From CALRWV02 sp943371965 (GTDB lineage: Bacteria; Bacteroidota; JABWAT01), in NCBI GenBank assembly GCA_943371965.1, contig CALRWV020000009.1, forward strand, positions 1 through 64,000: DNA of 64,000 nt, in the 5' to 3' direction. Position numbers and translations under genes: made by a program. The notes under the pieces are model-generated. The model saw nothing but the letters and a program-made list of their open reading frames with translations. It searched no databases and was not told the DNA's origin. Positions 37,359 to 45,881 of the stretch are shown here, one piece after another. Position 1 is the first letter of the stretch; the number at the start of each line of letters is the position of its first letter.

Positions 37359-37389
37359 TGCAACCTTTTTACTATCTTAGTTGTCATAT
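37359..37389 (+). promoter_or_regulatory. ECF-type autoregulatory promoter of the sigma gene
   Basis: TGCAACC (37359-37365), a 17-nt spacer beginning TTTTT, then GTCATAT (37383-37389) on the plus strand, 23 bp before the sigma factor ATG. It duplicates the divergent promoter at 37228-37258, which implies that the sigma factor transcribes its own gene. Confidence 0.75.
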
Positions 37390-37412
37390 CGGTTACATAA
37401 TAAAACGGGACT

Positions 37413-37994
37413 ATGGAAAACGATTACGAAACGGTCAGGCTAATCATTGGCGGAAATACAAACGCTTTCAGGTTGATAATCAAAAATTATCAGCGACTGG
37501 TCAGTCATATTGTTTTTAAAATGGTTTCAAATGAAACCGACCGTGAAGAGATCTGTCAGGAAATTTTCATCAAGATTTTTCAGAATATGAATTCTTTCAA
37601 ATTCAACTCCAAAGTTTCAACCTGGATCGGATCGATTGCGTTCAATGAAACTGCAAACTTTCTCAAAAAAAATAAAATGACTTTTATAGAAGATTTTTCA
37701 AATCAGGAATCAGGACAATCTGCTATGGAATCAATTCCATCAGAAGATCCGGCAATTTTTGAAAATTTTGTTCAGAAGGAAATCAAAAATTCAATTCTGA
37801 CAGAACTTGAAGAACTTCCTGTTCATTACCGAACCATTTTGACTTTGTATCATATGGATGAACTCAGCTATACTGAAATAGGTGAAATTACCAATCTGCC
37901 TGAAGGAACCGTGAAAAATTATTTATTCCGCGCCAGGAAAATATTAAAGGATAAACTTCTGGCAAAATATAAAGTGGAGGAATTATGGAACTGA
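37413..37994 (+). CDS. ECF-type RNA polymerase sigma factor
   Basis: A 193-aa sigma-70 family ECF factor. Region 2 (about 20-90) contains DREEICQEIFIKIFQNM and FNSKVSTWIGSIAFN, and region 4 (about 130-185) contains the helix-turn-helix LSYTEIGEITNLPEGTVKNY. No extra domains. The 3' end overlaps a zinc-type anti-sigma gene by 10 bp. A TGCAACC-N17-GTCATAT promoter directly upstream and an identical one facing the divergent DUF6249 operon suggest autoregulation and a small local regulon. The inducing signal is unknown; envelope stress fits the target proteins. Confidence 0.92.
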   Translation: MENDYETVRLIIGGNTNAFRLIIKNYQRLVSHIVFKMVSNETDREEICQEIFIKIFQNMNSFKFNSKVSTWIGSIAFNETANFLKKNKMTFIEDFSNQESGQSAMESIPSEDPAIFENFVQKEIKNSILTELEELPVHYRTILTLYHMDELSYTEIGEITNLPEGTVKNYLFRARKILKDKLLAKYKVEELWN

Positions 37995-38458
37995 TCCATT
38001 TAACCGAAGAACAGATTCAGCAACTTGCTGAAAAAAATGACAAAACAAATTCGCATTTGGTTTCATGCAAACTGTGTTCAGGGAAATTTTCTTTTTACAG
38101 AAAACTGATGACTGATATTTCCACCCAACCGGAACCCAAACTTTCCAATCTTTTTGAAATGCGGGTTATGTCTGAAATATATTCCCTACAGAAAAACAGT
38201 CCATTGGATCTGGAACAGCTTTTTTCAATTGGTTTTGCCATTACCGGTTCACTTTCCGCTTTAATTTATTTATTGGTCACAACTTCAATTTTCGGGAATT
38301 TGGGAACTGATCTAGTCAATTCATTCAAACAGATTCCTTTTATTTCGATTTCCGGTCCATTGCTTCCTGTTTCAATTGCAGCCTGTCTGATTTTTACCCT
38401 GTTTTTTGATTCAATTGTTAAAAAGTTGAATCACAAACCAAATCATGCAAACCGTTGA
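37985..38458 (+). CDS. membrane anti-sigma factor with HX3CX2C zinc motif
   Basis: A 157-aa protein with the zinc anti-sigma (ZAS) signature H24-X3-C28-X2-C31 (SHLVSCKLC) in its cytosolic N-terminal domain. It is followed by two hydrophobic segments (about 78-104 and 120-145) for inner-membrane anchoring. It overlaps the sigma gene, the usual arrangement for a sigma/anti-sigma pair. The protein probably sequesters the sigma factor until a membrane or redox signal releases it. The domain is small but all three zinc ligands are in the conserved spacing. Confidence 0.82.
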   Translation: MELIHLTEEQIQQLAEKNDKTNSHLVSCKLCSGKFSFYRKLMTDISTQPEPKLSNLFEMRVMSEIYSLQKNSPLDLEQLFSIGFAITGSLSALIYLLVTTSIFGNLGTDLVNSFKQIPFISISGPLLPVSIAACLIFTLFFDSIVKKLNHKPNHANR

Positions 38459-38559
38459 AAAAATAATACGCACACTGATTAAGCATGATTTGACGGATCA
38501 GCACTGATAGAAACAATAGAAAATAAATATGTAAAAATGACAATATTTGATATTTTCTG

Positions 38560-38620
38560 TGTGCCAATGAATTTATTCCTCCTTCTACCCTGTTCCTTGC
38601 TCCTTATTTCCTGATTCTTA
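38560..38620. repeat. pyrimidine-rich degenerate intergenic repeat
   Basis: The segment contains CCCTGTTCCTTGCTCCTTAT and resembles 37307-37341 (CCCTGTTCCTTGTTCCTTAC) on the same strand. The two copies flank the sigma/anti-sigma pair. They look like remnants of a dispersed short element; no coding capacity. Confidence 0.5.
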
Positions 38621-38675
38621 GTTCTCCAATTTTTTGTTATCTTGCACCCTCATTTAAAAGAGTCATTGCGTAACC

Positions 38676-40571
38676 ATGTCGTTAAAACTAAAAGTTATAC
38701 TCGGATTTCTGTTTACCTTTTTAATTTTAATCTATTTTTCCTATCCAACAATCGTCAGGGTAGTGGTTGTCCAGCAAATTGAAAAGGTAGAAAAACAATG
38801 GAAAGGGATTATTGATTATGATTCCTTTGAAGTCAGTGGACTTACCGTAAAATTCAAAAATCTTTATGTTTCCGGGAATGACACTGTAAACGAACCCTTA
38901 TTCACAGCAAAAAAACTGGTTGTTTCACTTTCTCTTTGGAATTTAATCACCCGAAACCCGCTGCCTTCATCTGTCATTCTCGATTCCGCAACTGTCCACA
39001 TTTACAAGACGGATGATGAGCGTTGGAATTTTTCCAGGGGTCAGATTGATTCTTCTGCTTCAGATTCTTCAAACCACTTCCCAACATTAATCAGGAAACT
39101 TTTCTGGGTGCTTGATCAGCCGTTTGAAAATAATTTGCCTTTGATGATTGTCAGTCATGTCAATTTTGATTTTTCTTTCGGACGTGATCATCTCAAACTT
39201 GCAAATATTCTGTTTCTTTCAAATTCAGACAGTTTGAAGTTTTCTGCCATTGACGGCAAAGGATTTCTGATTTCACTTGATGGAGCATTTAATTCCGATT
39301 CACTGGTTTTCAATCAATACCGTCCGGCAGAACTGGTTGTTCCATTACCGGGGAAAGATAATCTGCTGGTAAAAAATGATTCAGGACTTTTTATCATCAA
39401 AAAATCATCAGAAGAACAATTTTCTGTCAGGCTGAATTTGAATAATTTTATTCTGAAGACCTCCGGACTTTCAGATGAACCTGTAGTTGTTTCATATTTA
39501 AAAAATACAACTTTGTTGAATTTTGAAAATGATAAAACATCATTGCATGTCAGCAATTCAACCACAGTTGTAAAAGCAGAAATAAATTCCGATTATGTTT
39601 TTACCGAAACCGAATCACTTCCAAAAATTGATATTCACCTTTCGATCCCTCCTGTTGATTCCAAAACATTCCATCAATCGGTTCCAAAATCAATCTCCGG
39701 TGAATTGGATAATTTTTCATTTTCAGGTAAACTGGGATATGAGCTTTCTGTTTCAGCTGATTTCAATATGCTAGATTCCCTTCAGCTTTCAGGAAAAGTA
39801 TTAAAGGAAAAATTCTGGGTTGGAAATCCGGGAGTTGATTTCCCAAAACTGGATACCGTTTTTTTGCAGCCTGTTTATGATGGAACCGAAATTAAACGTG
39901 AAGTTCTTGTTGGACCGTTAAACAAATATTTCACTCCATACGATCAGATTCCGCAGCATTTTGTACAGTCTGTGACGACAAGTGAAGACGGAGCATTTTT
40001 CAGACATAACGGTTTCAATGAAGATGCCATCAGGGAAGCACTGATTGAAAATCTGAAAGCAAAAAAATTCAAACGTGGTGCATCAACCATTTCAATGCAG
40101 TTTGTAAAAAATGTTTATCTGAACCGGAAGAAAAATCTGGCACGTAAATTTCAGGAAATTTTTATTACGTGGCTGTTGGAAAACCAGCAACCTGTTTCAA
40201 AAGAAAGGATGATGGAAATTTATCTGAATATTATAGAATTCGGTCCGGATGTATATGGAATCGGTGAAGCGTCTGAATTTTATTTTAGGAAAAGACCAAT
40301 TGATCTGAGCTACGAAGAATCATTGTTTCTGTCAGGTATCATTCCCTCTCCAAAACGTTTCTTCAGCAGATTTGATAAAGAAGGAAATCTGAAATCATCA
40401 ACACTGGAAACAATGAAATTTGTTGCCTACAAAATGAAACAGTTTGACAGAGTAGAATCAGTAAAAGTTGACTCTCTTGATTTTGGAAGGTTTTCAGTGA
40501 CAGGAAAAGCAAAGGAATTAATTACCCCGATTAGTGTTGCAATTCCTGATAGTCTGGAAGAAGAAAATTGA
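38676..40571 (+). CDS. GT51 peptidoglycan transglycosylase with AsmA-like N-terminal domain
   Basis: A 631-aa inner-membrane protein. One TM helix (about 7-30) is followed by a long AsmA/DUF748-like periplasmic region (about 45-390) and a C-terminal GT51 glycosyltransferase domain (about 405-560). GT51 motifs are intact: catalytic Glu437 in SEDGAFFRHNGF, RGASTISMQ (467-475), the second Glu514 in EIYLN, and GIGEAS (528-533). No transpeptidase domain is present, so it polymerises lipid II only, like MtgA, but with an unusual large N-terminal extension. It is monocistronic, downstream of the ECF locus. Confidence 0.87.
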   Translation: MSLKLKVILGFLFTFLILIYFSYPTIVRVVVVQQIEKVEKQWKGIIDYDSFEVSGLTVKFKNLYVSGNDTVNEPLFTAKKLVVSLSLWNLITRNPLPSSVILDSATVHIYKTDDERWNFSRGQIDSSASDSSNHFPTLIRKLFWVLDQPFENNLPLMIVSHVNFDFSFGRDHLKLANILFLSNSDSLKFSAIDGKGFLISLDGAFNSDSLVFNQYRPAELVVPLPGKDNLLVKNDSGLFIIKKSSEEQFSVRLNLNNFILKTSGLSDEPVVVSYLKNTTLLNFENDKTSLHVSNSTTVVKAEINSDYVFTETESLPKIDIHLSIPPVDSKTFHQSVPKSISGELDNFSFSGKLGYELSVSADFNMLDSLQLSGKVLKEKFWVGNPGVDFPKLDTVFLQPVYDGTEIKREVLVGPLNKYFTPYDQIPQHFVQSVTTSEDGAFFRHNGFNEDAIREALIENLKAKKFKRGASTISMQFVKNVYLNRKKNLARKFQEIFITWLLENQQPVSKERMMEIYLNIIEFGPDVYGIGEASEFYFRKRPIDLSYEESLFLSGIIPSPKRFFSRFDKEGNLKSSTLETMKFVAYKMKQFDRVESVKVDSLDFGRFSVTGKAKELITPISVAIPDSLEEEN

Positions 40572-40617
40572 GTTTTGAATTTCTTTCACCTCAACTAATC
40601 CGATATTCGATGAGCAG

Positions 40618-40670
40618 TGAGATTCCTCTGCTAGGCATCCCTATGGGAGTTTATCTTGGAATGACAAATC
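40618..40670. repeat. dispersed GAGATTCCTC...GGAATGACAAA repeat
   Basis: The segment begins GAGATTCCTC and ends GGAATGACAAA. This edge pair is familiar as a small non-coding dispersed repeat in many A+T-rich genomes. It is a single degenerate copy between convergent genes. Confidence 0.45.
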
Positions 40671-40712
40671 AATTTCTTTATTTTATTTCCTTCAGTTTCA
40701 ACTGACGGCTTT

Positions 40713-43067
40713 TCAAATCGCAAATTCCAAATTTGCTTTTTGATCCGGGAGTGAAATTTCTATCACTTTATATTCTGCGTTTTTGACTGCACCTTTTACA
40801 GAAATTGAACCAGGTAAAAACCATTTTATCTTTTTCGGAGATTCGAAAAACTCAGGTTCCCAAATCAATCTGATTTTTTTGTCTTCGGTTACAATCTGAA
40901 AACTGACTTTTCCGAACGGTGTAAAAGTATTTTGAACTGAAACCCGTGAAGGCTCTTTTAACCATTCAGGATTGAAAACAGGAGTAATCCATAATTCATC
41001 GTGCCAATCATAAATCAGTGCATCTCTGACCGTATTTACCCACTCTGTATTTGCCCATCCGTGATGACCTTCACCCATTACACCTCCGTTGAGCTGAGGA
41101 TGAATTCCTTCCGGCCAGGTCCCATTTTCAGTGGCAAGATTCCTAACAGATTTCATATTATCCCAAAACCGGAAATCATGTTTTGTAATTTCAAGATGAC
41201 GCAAATGAAGTGTCAGATAAATATTGATTCCGGTATGCGCCACTGGGTGGTAAAAACAATTCTTGAACAAATATTTCTCTAGCAATTTTTCGCCGGTTCT
41301 CAACATTGCTTCATGGTGATTGTCAAATATCTGCAAAGGTGAAATGGCTGATATTGCACCAATCGCTCCTGCATCAAAACTCCGTTTGGGCGATGCTGTG
41401 AGTAGTCCCTCATTTTTCAGAATGTTTTTTTCAGCAGCCTCATTTACAGTTTTTGAAAAACTTTCATGTTCATGTTTCAGCCAATTCAGATCTTTTGTTT
41501 TTCCCAATTCTTCAGCAAGGAAAAGTAGTTCCTGATACCCGGCCAATGACCAGAAATCATCCCAGAAATAATAATCATTCTGACCGAAATGTTCAGCGCT
41601 GAATCCGGCAGGAAGCAATCCCATCACACTTTTATCTGAACTGTGCGAGAGACGCTTTTTTTGAATCCATCTTGCACCTGAAATCAGGTTTTGCCACAAT
41701 GACAAAACAAGTTCTTTGTCATGCGTGTAACGGTAATACTTCCCAACAATCCATAATGCTTCACCGTTTGAATCCCACTCGCCTTCCTGACTTTCAAAAA
41801 ATCCATCCGAATGCTGACGTGATGGATACGTTTTCAAAACAGCTTTTACCGATGCAAACTGACCTGTTTTCAAAAGTACCTGGAGCAAAAACGCTGAATC
41901 ACGGAACCAGAAATCATTGTAGATAAAAAATCCAGGGGAAACGGATTCTTCCTGGGCAAAAACGGATTGAAAATTGATGCATTTATCAGTCAACAAATTG
42001 AGATCATGATCTGGCAAATGGATTTTCATTTTGTCTGAGGTATATCGGCTCCATTTGTTTTCAAACCTTTTTTTCGATTTTTCATAATCAAATAATGATG
42101 TGTCTGTCCAGTCAAGAATTTCTGATTTTTTATCGTCAAACATCGGCATAACAAAATCAAGGCTGATCATTTCATCTGCCGATAATTCCAACGAATATTT
42201 GGAGGCACCATGAGCCAGCCCTTTTTCGCAGGAAGCGTAATGTGACGGTTTTATTTCATTGTGCTTATTCCAGATATCACCGGTTTCTTCATTGGCACAA
42301 TAAGAATGCGAATGCGGTGTTGTCAGATAAAGTGCATTGAATTTATCAGCTTTCCAGAGATTGTTTTTTCTGTCGAAATGAAGCGAATGAATTGGAGCAA
42401 TTCCTTCGACATTGTAAGGACGGATGCAGACAAAGACATTCAGTTTTTGCTTCCGGTTGGTTGTATTCAGAATTTTAAGCTGTGAAAAAGCAGCATAACC
42501 TCCGGCAACAGAGCTGACAAATACATCCTGCCGAATGCTGAATTTATCAAAATAATCAGCCTGTTGTTTTATTCTTGGAAATGAAATATCAAAAGTTTTC
42601 GGGTTCGTTATTTCCGGTTGATTCGGATTGCCGAGACAAACAAGTTTTCCGTTGTGCTCAACCCAAACTTCAACTGAATATCCGTCTCGGTGAGGAGTCA
42701 TCATCATTGATTGATCAACCACCAAACGCTGGTCTGAATTCGGCATTCCCAAAATTGTCCAGTTCCTGAAAACACGGTTTTGGTTGATGATTAAATGCGC
42801 AACTGACTGAAATGCAGGATCATTCGGATTTCCTTGTCTCTCGAGCCAGTAAGGCCATTTCCAATCCGTTTTAGTTTGATAGACAAGTGCAGTATAAAGT
42901 CCACGGCTGAACATTTTTATGCCGAGGCTCAGAATTTCAATCGGCATTGCAAATTCAGCAGGTTGTCCAAACTTTGCAGTGAGTTCAAAAAATTTTCCGG
43001 ATTCATCCAGTTTTAAACGCGGTGAAATCCAGTGAGCAATTCCGAGGAGAGTTTGTAGGTTAAGCAA
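40713..43067 (-). CDS. (alpha/alpha)6-barrel glycosidase-like protein
   Basis: A 784-aa cytosolic-looking protein with no signal peptide. The N-terminal about 320 residues are beta-rich (supersandwich-like). The C-terminal about 430 residues carry helical repeats of a six-hairpin glycosidase fold: FWFRDSAFLLQVLLKTG, QHSDGFFESQEGEWDSNGEA, YYFWDDFWSLAGYQ and GTWPEGIHPQ. Several acidic residues in these loops (GEWDSNGEA, WDDFW) could be the catalytic pair. It resembles GH15/GH63-like or alpha-rhamnosidase-like enzymes, but I cannot assign a CAZy family. It is followed on the same strand by intergenic repeat and lies downstream of a PHP-glycosyltransferase gene, hinting at carbohydrate processing. 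Confidence 0.75.
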   Translation of the reverse strand: MLNLQTLLGIAHWISPRLKLDESGKFFELTAKFGQPAEFAMPIEILSLGIKMFSRGLYTALVYQTKTDWKWPYWLERQGNPNDPAFQSVAHLIINQNRVFRNWTILGMPNSDQRLVVDQSMMMTPHRDGYSVEVWVEHNGKLVCLGNPNQPEITNPKTFDISFPRIKQQADYFDKFSIRQDVFVSSVAGGYAAFSQLKILNTTNRKQKLNVFVCIRPYNVEGIAPIHSLHFDRKNNLWKADKFNALYLTTPHSHSYCANEETGDIWNKHNEIKPSHYASCEKGLAHGASKYSLELSADEMISLDFVMPMFDDKKSEILDWTDTSLFDYEKSKKRFENKWSRYTSDKMKIHLPDHDLNLLTDKCINFQSVFAQEESVSPGFFIYNDFWFRDSAFLLQVLLKTGQFASVKAVLKTYPSRQHSDGFFESQEGEWDSNGEALWIVGKYYRYTHDKELVLSLWQNLISGARWIQKKRLSHSSDKSVMGLLPAGFSAEHFGQNDYYFWDDFWSLAGYQELLFLAEELGKTKDLNWLKHEHESFSKTVNEAAEKNILKNEGLLTASPKRSFDAGAIGAISAISPLQIFDNHHEAMLRTGEKLLEKYLFKNCFYHPVAHTGINIYLTLHLRHLEITKHDFRFWDNMKSVRNLATENGTWPEGIHPQLNGGVMGEGHHGWANTEWVNTVRDALIYDWHDELWITPVFNPEWLKEPSRVSVQNTFTPFGKVSFQIVTEDKKIRLIWEPEFFESPKKIKWFLPGSISVKGAVKNAEYKVIEISLPDQKANLEFAI

Positions 43068-43156
43068 GGGATTTACTTCGTAATTTTAAATTATAAATTA
43101 TAGATTTTAAATGATAAGACAAAAATGGATTTATTTTGCATTTAGTTTCAAGAATT

Positions 43157-43196
43157 GAGATTGCCACATCCGTCGGCTGACGGGTTCGCAATGACA
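43157..43196. repeat. dispersed GAGATTGCCAC...CGCAATGACA repeat
   Basis: The 40-bp segment has the edges GAGATTGCCAC and CGCAATGACA around a small hairpin (CCGTC-GGCT-GACGG). The edges match a widely seen non-coding mobile-like repeat family, and it relates to the element at 40618-40670. Intergenic and non-coding. Confidence 0.5.
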
Positions 43197-43245
43197 TAAA
43201 CCAGTATTTCATTCTTAATTATTAATTCGTAATTCTTAATTATAT

Positions 43246-45645
43246 TCACCCGTTCCAGAAATTGAGATAAATACTTTCCCAACTTTGGGTTTCTGCATAG
43301 GTTCTGGCATCTTTTGACATTTGATTTCTCAGTTTGTCATCAGTAAGCAATTTAATTAATGCATCTGCGAGAGAATCGACATCTTTTGCTTTGGTTACAA
43401 TACCAGTTTTCCCATCTGTAACAATATCTTTTGGTCCGCCCAAATCACTTACAACTGCAGGAATTCCACTGGCCAATGCCTCAATGACAACATTTCCAAA
43501 AGTATCTGTTGTGCTTGGGAAAATAAAAATATCTGACGAAGCAAAACTGTTATACAACGGTTCACCTTTCATGAATCCGGTAAAAATCACTTTTGTACCC
43601 TTCATCTGCTTTTTCAGTTCTTCCATGTACGGACCGTCACCCACGATTACAAGCGCAACATTGCTGACTTCTTTCGATACTTTTTTCCAGACATCGGGAA
43701 GAACTTCCAAATCCTTTTCCTTTGCAACACGCCCGACATAAATAACTTTTTTCTCGCCGTTCAATCCGAATTCGTTAAACCATGTTTTTGATTTTTTGGA
43801 TGGCGTGAATGCCTGAATATCAGTTCCGTGCGGAAACATTTTCAATTTGTTAGGTGAAATGTCTTTTCTGATCAGCTGATTTTTATAATCGGATGAAGGG
43901 ACATAAACTTTATCTGCCTGACCATAAAACCAAACCATAAATTTCCATGCGATATCTTCTATTGCACGGTCATTGGTGTAATAATAAACGTAACCCGGAA
44001 AATCAGTATGGTAAATCATACTCACTTTAATATCGAGCAACTTTGCTGCCCCCAGTGCGGCCATTCCAACGGTTCCCGGAGTTGAAATGATGATCTCGGT
44101 AAATTTCTCCGTTTCAAAATAATGAACCATTTCAAGAAACGGAGGAAATGCCAAAGCAAAGGAATCATTTTGCGGTAATCTGAAATCTCCAACAGGAGTG
44201 AAATTTTTTATTTTAATATGCGTATCGGTAATTTCATCGTTGGTACAGGTGATAATGGTTAGGTCATGATGATGCTTCACACCAATTTCTGCCATTTTCT
44301 TTATGACAACCGCAACTCCATTCACATCGGTAAAGGTATCAGTAACCCATGCTTTTTTAGGTGGCGTTGATTCAGTAATATCTTTCCCCAGGAATTCCTT
44401 TGAAACTTCATTGAACAATTTTTTATTTTTGTTGTAATGAAGAAACGAAATCATGTAAGGAGCCAATCCCATTAAAACAGGAATCAGTGAAGCGAGAGTT
44501 TGAATGGAACCAAAAATGGATCCTTCGTAAATTTTCTTGATGGCTTTTTTCATGAATCTGTAAACAAGTTGATTGGTTATCGTACCGGCAACTTCAAACG
44601 TACGTTCGTTTAAAAGTTTATTTTTTTCGGGATCAAGAATATTTTCTTCCTTCGACCATTCTTCATTCAAATCAGCCAGATTGTTCAGCAGATACTGCTT
44701 GAAATCCTCTGACGATTTTTTCCCCCGAATTCTGTTTACAAGAAACGTGAATTTATCGCGGAAAGTCAAACTTGCTTCTTCAGAACCGAGAAACCCGCCA
44801 ACTGCATTCATTGCATTTTTCAGACTGCCATTTCCTGAAGATTTGGAGTCAGTAAATATTTTGTGTTTGTAAAAGGAAAAGATGGTGTAATAAAGTCCGT
44901 GGGCAAAACTGATTGAGGTTTCATAAATACTGGTTGCATCTGATTGTTTGGCTCTCAAGCCATCAAGAAAACTTTCCTTAGTTGTTGCATTTTTAACATA
45001 AGTGTAACCTCTGGCAATGAACAAACCGCTGTGATCATCAGAACCGCCCGTATAACCTTTTCTCCATTCAGTTGGTGCAATGGGCAGGTCAGAATGCTTT
45101 GCAATCAATGAGTTATATTTTTCAGGTGTCAGCGTTTTAAGAACCGTTGAATTCAATTGGTTTTCTGCAAGATTGCTTTGTCCGTTTGCAATTTCGAGCA
45201 GATCGAACAGCAGAAGACATTTCTCATAAATTTCAAGCGTCAGTCTTCCTTCCACATCGTAAAGTGGATGGGCACAACTGTGAATGATATTTTCATTCCG
45301 CAAATAGGAAAGCAGATCATAGACATTTACCCGCAGTCTTTCGATTTCAGGAAATTGCGATTCGGAAATTCCATAACAAAGAACATGAATGGCACAGCCA
45401 TTTTCAGGAAACCAGGCCGTTGCCTCTACGCTGATAAATACATCGGAATAATGCGAAATCTGGAGAACACCTCCAATGGTATTGTGATCGGTGATGGTAA
45501 CAAAATCCATCCCGCGTTTTTTCGCGGATTGATAAAGAAATTCGGGGTCGGTAAAAGATTCGGGCGCTCCGATCTGACGGAGAAGCCATTCGGCAGGTTG
45601 ATCGGAAAATTTGCTGTGTATGTGGAGATCGGCTTTTTTTAACAT
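43246..45645 (-). CDS. PHP phosphoesterase-GT4 glycosyltransferase fusion
   Basis: A 799-aa two-domain protein. Residues about 1-250 form a PHP domain with ADLHIHS (HxH), TDHNT, an ISVEATAW acid, CAHPL and GGSDDHSG metal motifs. A helical linker of about 150 residues with a hydrophobic stretch near 380-400 follows. The C-terminal about 390 residues are a GT-B glycosyltransferase of family GT4, with YVGRVAKEKDLE and FPSTTDTFGNVVIEALASG motifs. Start: an upstream ATG at 45666 exists, but the ATG at 45645 has a GGGA Shine-Dalgarno and puts the PHP motif at the usual distance. Fusing a PHP hydrolase to a glycosyltransferase is unusual; the PHP might act on the donor or product. Substrates unknown. 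Confidence 0.85.
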   Translation of the reverse strand: MLKKADLHIHSKFSDQPAEWLLRQIGAPESFTDPEFLYQSAKKRGMDFVTITDHNTIGGVLQISHYSDVFISVEATAWFPENGCAIHVLCYGISESQFPEIERLRVNVYDLLSYLRNENIIHSCAHPLYDVEGRLTLEIYEKCLLLFDLLEIANGQSNLAENQLNSTVLKTLTPEKYNSLIAKHSDLPIAPTEWRKGYTGGSDDHSGLFIARGYTYVKNATTKESFLDGLRAKQSDATSIYETSISFAHGLYYTIFSFYKHKIFTDSKSSGNGSLKNAMNAVGGFLGSEEASLTFRDKFTFLVNRIRGKKSSEDFKQYLLNNLADLNEEWSKEENILDPEKNKLLNERTFEVAGTITNQLVYRFMKKAIKKIYEGSIFGSIQTLASLIPVLMGLAPYMISFLHYNKNKKLFNEVSKEFLGKDITESTPPKKAWVTDTFTDVNGVAVVIKKMAEIGVKHHHDLTIITCTNDEITDTHIKIKNFTPVGDFRLPQNDSFALAFPPFLEMVHYFETEKFTEIIISTPGTVGMAALGAAKLLDIKVSMIYHTDFPGYVYYYTNDRAIEDIAWKFMVWFYGQADKVYVPSSDYKNQLIRKDISPNKLKMFPHGTDIQAFTPSKKSKTWFNEFGLNGEKKVIYVGRVAKEKDLEVLPDVWKKVSKEVSNVALVIVGDGPYMEELKKQMKGTKVIFTGFMKGEPLYNSFASSDIFIFPSTTDTFGNVVIEALASGIPAVVSDLGGPKDIVTDGKTGIVTKAKDVDSLADALIKLLTDDKLRNQMSKDARTYAETQSWESIYLNFWNG

Positions 45646-45727
45646 TAAATCCCGTTTTGGATGCAAAGATCGGAAACGGAGATGATGTCAGTGAGAAGCG
45701 AATGTTAAGGGAGTGTGAAGAGTGAAG

Positions 45728-45755
45728 TCAATGGAACGCAGATGACGCGGATGGT
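45728..45755. repeat. degenerate GAACGCAGATGACGCGGAT repeat
   Basis: The motif GAACGCAGATGACGCGGAT at about 45733-45751 is a recurrent intergenic element in related genomes. The ACCACAGACGACGGA stretch at 37269-37283 is of similar flavour. No coding role. Confidence 0.4.
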
Positions 45756-45847
45756 TATGATTTAATTTCTTTCAAATTAAATCTTGCTTTTGTGCATTGT
45801 TTCTCAAGTAAAAAGATATGATAATCGGAACTAATCAATTGCCATCG

Positions 45848-45881
45848 ATTAATTGCCACGACCTTTAGGTCGTGGATTAAA
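45848..45881. repeat. REP hairpin, left end of transposase element
   Basis: A 34-nt repeat around the perfect hairpin CCACGACCT-TT-AGGTCGTGG (45856-45875), flanked by ATTAATTG and ATTAAA. It occurs in inverted orientation at 46375-46408 with one loop-base difference. The transposase stop codon lies in its inner edge. Confidence 0.9.
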
